A stretch of 64,000 bases of DNA from the NCBI GenBank assembly GCA_029959085.1, contig JARWIR010000022.1:62001-126000 (forward strand), written 5' to 3'. This document shows positions 62,359-64,000 of the stretch, piece after piece. The position numbers and the translations under genes are program-made. The stretch is from Nemophila menziesii. Taxonomy: Eukaryota; Streptophyta; Magnoliopsida; Boraginales; Hydrophyllaceae. Under the pieces are notes generated by a model. That model was not told the origin of the DNA. It ran no database searches and saw nothing but the letters and a program-made list of their open reading frames with translations. Each line of letters opens with the position of its first letter. Position 1 is the first letter of the stretch.

Positions 62359-64000
62359 GAGGGAACAGTTCATAGAGTCTACAAGTCTTGTTCATTTTTC
62401 AAACAATTTGTAAGAGTTCGAAAGTCTCTTGATTCTTTTCAAAGCCAGCGAAAGTATTACAAACTTGACCCATTTCGCCACTTATATTGCAAAAACTTCC
62501 ACCATCGCTACCTTGAGTGTTTCTAAGAGCGCCACCAAAACCAACATTGTTTTTTGGAAATGGAACCATATTGGTAGTCTCAAATTGACGAGAACTAAAA
62601 TTATCAGAGATTGTGTACCTAAATTGCCAAAACCGTCTAAAGGGGTGTTAGAAATTTAGTTGAGCATCATGGGCATGGTTTTTTTGGTGGTAAAAAGAAT
62701 TGTACCAAAGATGGGTCAGGATTATTAAATAGTGTAGCTGGTGATGGTGAAAAAGAAGCAGAAGAATCGAATGCTCCTTGTAAAAGAAAATTGTTATAAT
62801 TATCTAATAAGATAAATGTTGACAAAATACATTATCAAAACAAGAAAATAGAAATGAAATAAAAATGAACTATTTAGGTTTTTGTAATTTCTAAATTAAT
62901 TACATTTATGTACCACATAATCGATTGAAGATTTTTCTCATTATCAGGACCACATTCATTATTTACCTCTAATCATGTCAGTTTGAAATAGAACTCTAAC
63001 CTAGCCGCCTTTAAGTATACACATAACATACTAGCACCATTACCTATTATTTGTCTTCGTTCTCTTATCTCTCACAATCTTCTTCTCACTAATCTGGTTT
63101 TTTGTATTAAATCTTTTTTGTTCACTATCACTTCATTCATCTTTCATTCTTGTGTACTATTGTTGTTCTCCACTTCCCAAAATTATAACCTATTTTTAAA
63201 CTAAGTGTAACTTGAATTTCAGATTGTTAGACATTAAATTTCAAAAAATAAAAACAAGGTACTTTTATAATATTTAAAAAATTAATTGATTGGGTAATTT
63301 TACAATTTATTTTTTAATATTATTCATACTTGGTTGTAGAATAGCATTAAGAAATTTAACTGTTTGATTAATTGAACAATAAAAAAGGCAAAAATTAGAT
63401 TTGTTTAGGAAACATTACTTTTTGCATCTTTGTATTTGTGAATATTAGTTGTACATTGTTAGCTTATATATATATATATCTATGGATTTTTATTCATAAA
63501 ATTGCTAAATACTTATTCAAATTTTTAACTTTAAATAAGTTAGATTTTATTTTGGTAACAAATATTTTGGAAATCCTAATTTTGTACCTTTACAAGTTTA
63601 TATTGTTAAATAAATTTTTTCATTATTGTAGATAAACTCTTGGTGGAGCTTTGGAGATTATATCTCTGGTAAGTCCATAAACAATTGTTTAATAGTAATC
63701 ATGTCTAGTGAATTAAATATTTCTAAATCCATGATTTTTTTTCGAATTTACTGTATACTTTAAAATGTCATGTTTGTCCACTTAACTTTAGTTTAGCTGG
63801 AATTTTGCATTCTAGCATTGAGATCAAAAAAACTTCAGTTTTATTATATCATAAATATTTTTATAAGTATCTTTATAAGTAAAGTCTAATTATATGGGCT
63901 GGTGTTACCCAACTCTTGGATAAGGTAAATCAAGAATAGTATATATCGGTTCCAGAAATTGCTGGAGTAACGCTAGATAGAGTAAAAAAATGTTTACCCT
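62359..64000 (+). repeat. Monomer M20 (3'-truncated by window), type F
   Basis: Deletion points at about 62792 and 62922. Leader-like block and mini-exon 63632-63668 are present. The window ends inside the AT-rich second half, which is B-like as in M6 and M9. Counterpart of M9. Confidence 0.94.
62399..62792 (-). pseudogene. 5'-deleted gene fragment, F-type copy (M20)
   Basis: Same truncation as M6 and M9. Stop codon at 62401-62399. Confidence 0.42.

Larger units (their letters stand above)
1..64000. repeat. Tandem array of about 3.3-kb monomers with higher-order structure
   Basis: The same ordered landmarks recur head-to-tail from end to end. The motif GGAAATGGA of the minus-strand gene fragment recurs at 32, 3329, 6595, 9891, 14224, 17481, 20282, 23580, 26846, 29644, 32961, 36271, 39568, 42834, 46131, 49430, 52696, 55992, 59292 and 62556. 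Spacings are mostly 3257-3317, with 2801 and 2798 for a deleted class and 4333 for one fused unit. All copies have the same orientation. Neither end of the array lies in the window. Monomer boundaries below use GAGGGAACAG as an arbitrary phase; the true boundary of the founding duplication cannot be read from a continuous array. Confidence 0.97.

Noticed and set aside
1..64000. CRISPR array
   Set aside because: Repeat units are kilobases long without short regular spacers, and the sequence has eukaryotic features.
1..64000. Ribosomal DNA or other RNA-gene tandem array
   Set aside because: No rRNA, 5S or tRNA motifs, and the sequence is far too AT-rich for rDNA.
1..64000. LTR retrotransposon array
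   Set aside because: No gag, protease, reverse transcriptase or integrase motifs, and no primer-binding site or polypurine tract could be located between repeated ends.
1..64000. Helitron or Pack-MULE origin of the monomer
   Set aside because: Gene capture plus tandem arrangement would fit, but I could not identify a convincing CTRR end with hairpin, terminal inverted repeats or target-site duplications. It remains possible.
1..64000. Functional centromere satellite
   Set aside because: Higher-order structure alone is not evidence; monomers are kilobases long and no centromeric repeat family is recognised.

Overview
The window is one continuous head-to-tail array of a long (about 3.3 kb), AT-rich repeat unit. 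I count 18 complete monomers and two partial ones (start and end of the window). No intact protein-coding gene, tRNA, rRNA or CRISPR array is visible. The setting looks like a flowering-plant nuclear genome: plant-style TATA box and pyrimidine-rich leader, GT-AG splice signals with T-rich acceptors, an Asn-rich transcription-factor-like gene fragment, and a repeat segment of a style common in plant genomes. I cannot name the species.

Each full monomer (phase chosen arbitrarily at the GAGGGAACAG motif) contains, left to right on the + strand: (1) a minus-strand, frame-broken coding fragment of about 0.6 kb with a poly-Asn run; (2) about 0.3 kb of AT-rich DNA; (3) an 82-bp inverted repeat holding a 16-bp palindrome and a TATATAAATA box; (4) a CT-rich segment resembling a plant 5' leader exon; (5) an intron-like stretch of about 0.42 kb ending in a well-conserved 3' splice site; (6) a 37-nt mini-exon-like block followed by a valid 5' splice site in 19 of 20 monomers; (7) about 0.85 kb of AT-rich DNA of no recognisable function; (8) two adjoining blocks of about 30-bp sub-repeats; (9) an AT-rich tail of about 0.3 kb. 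The minus-strand fragment and the plus-strand leader diverge from the hairpin region, so each monomer resembles a promoter region with pieces of genes on both sides.

Monomers fall into types (B, C, D, E, F, G and hybrids) arranged as a higher-order repeat. Region 1-12782: hybrid-B-C-D. Region 12783-32763: a B-type half-unit, then E-F-G twice, about 9.36 kb per trimer. Region 32764-36073: a divergent monomer. Region 36074-59097: hybrid-B-C-D-B-C-D, about 9.86 kb per trimer. Region 59098-64000: E-F again. The first 12.78 kb recurs at an offset of about 36.24 kb with only scattered differences, and 23.4-28.3 kb recurs at about +35.71 kb. Hybrid monomers, short conversion-like tracts, one illegitimate junction and a doubly deleted monomer class record continuing unequal exchange. 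What the array does is unknown. Production of antisense or small RNA against an intact source gene is a hypothesis only.
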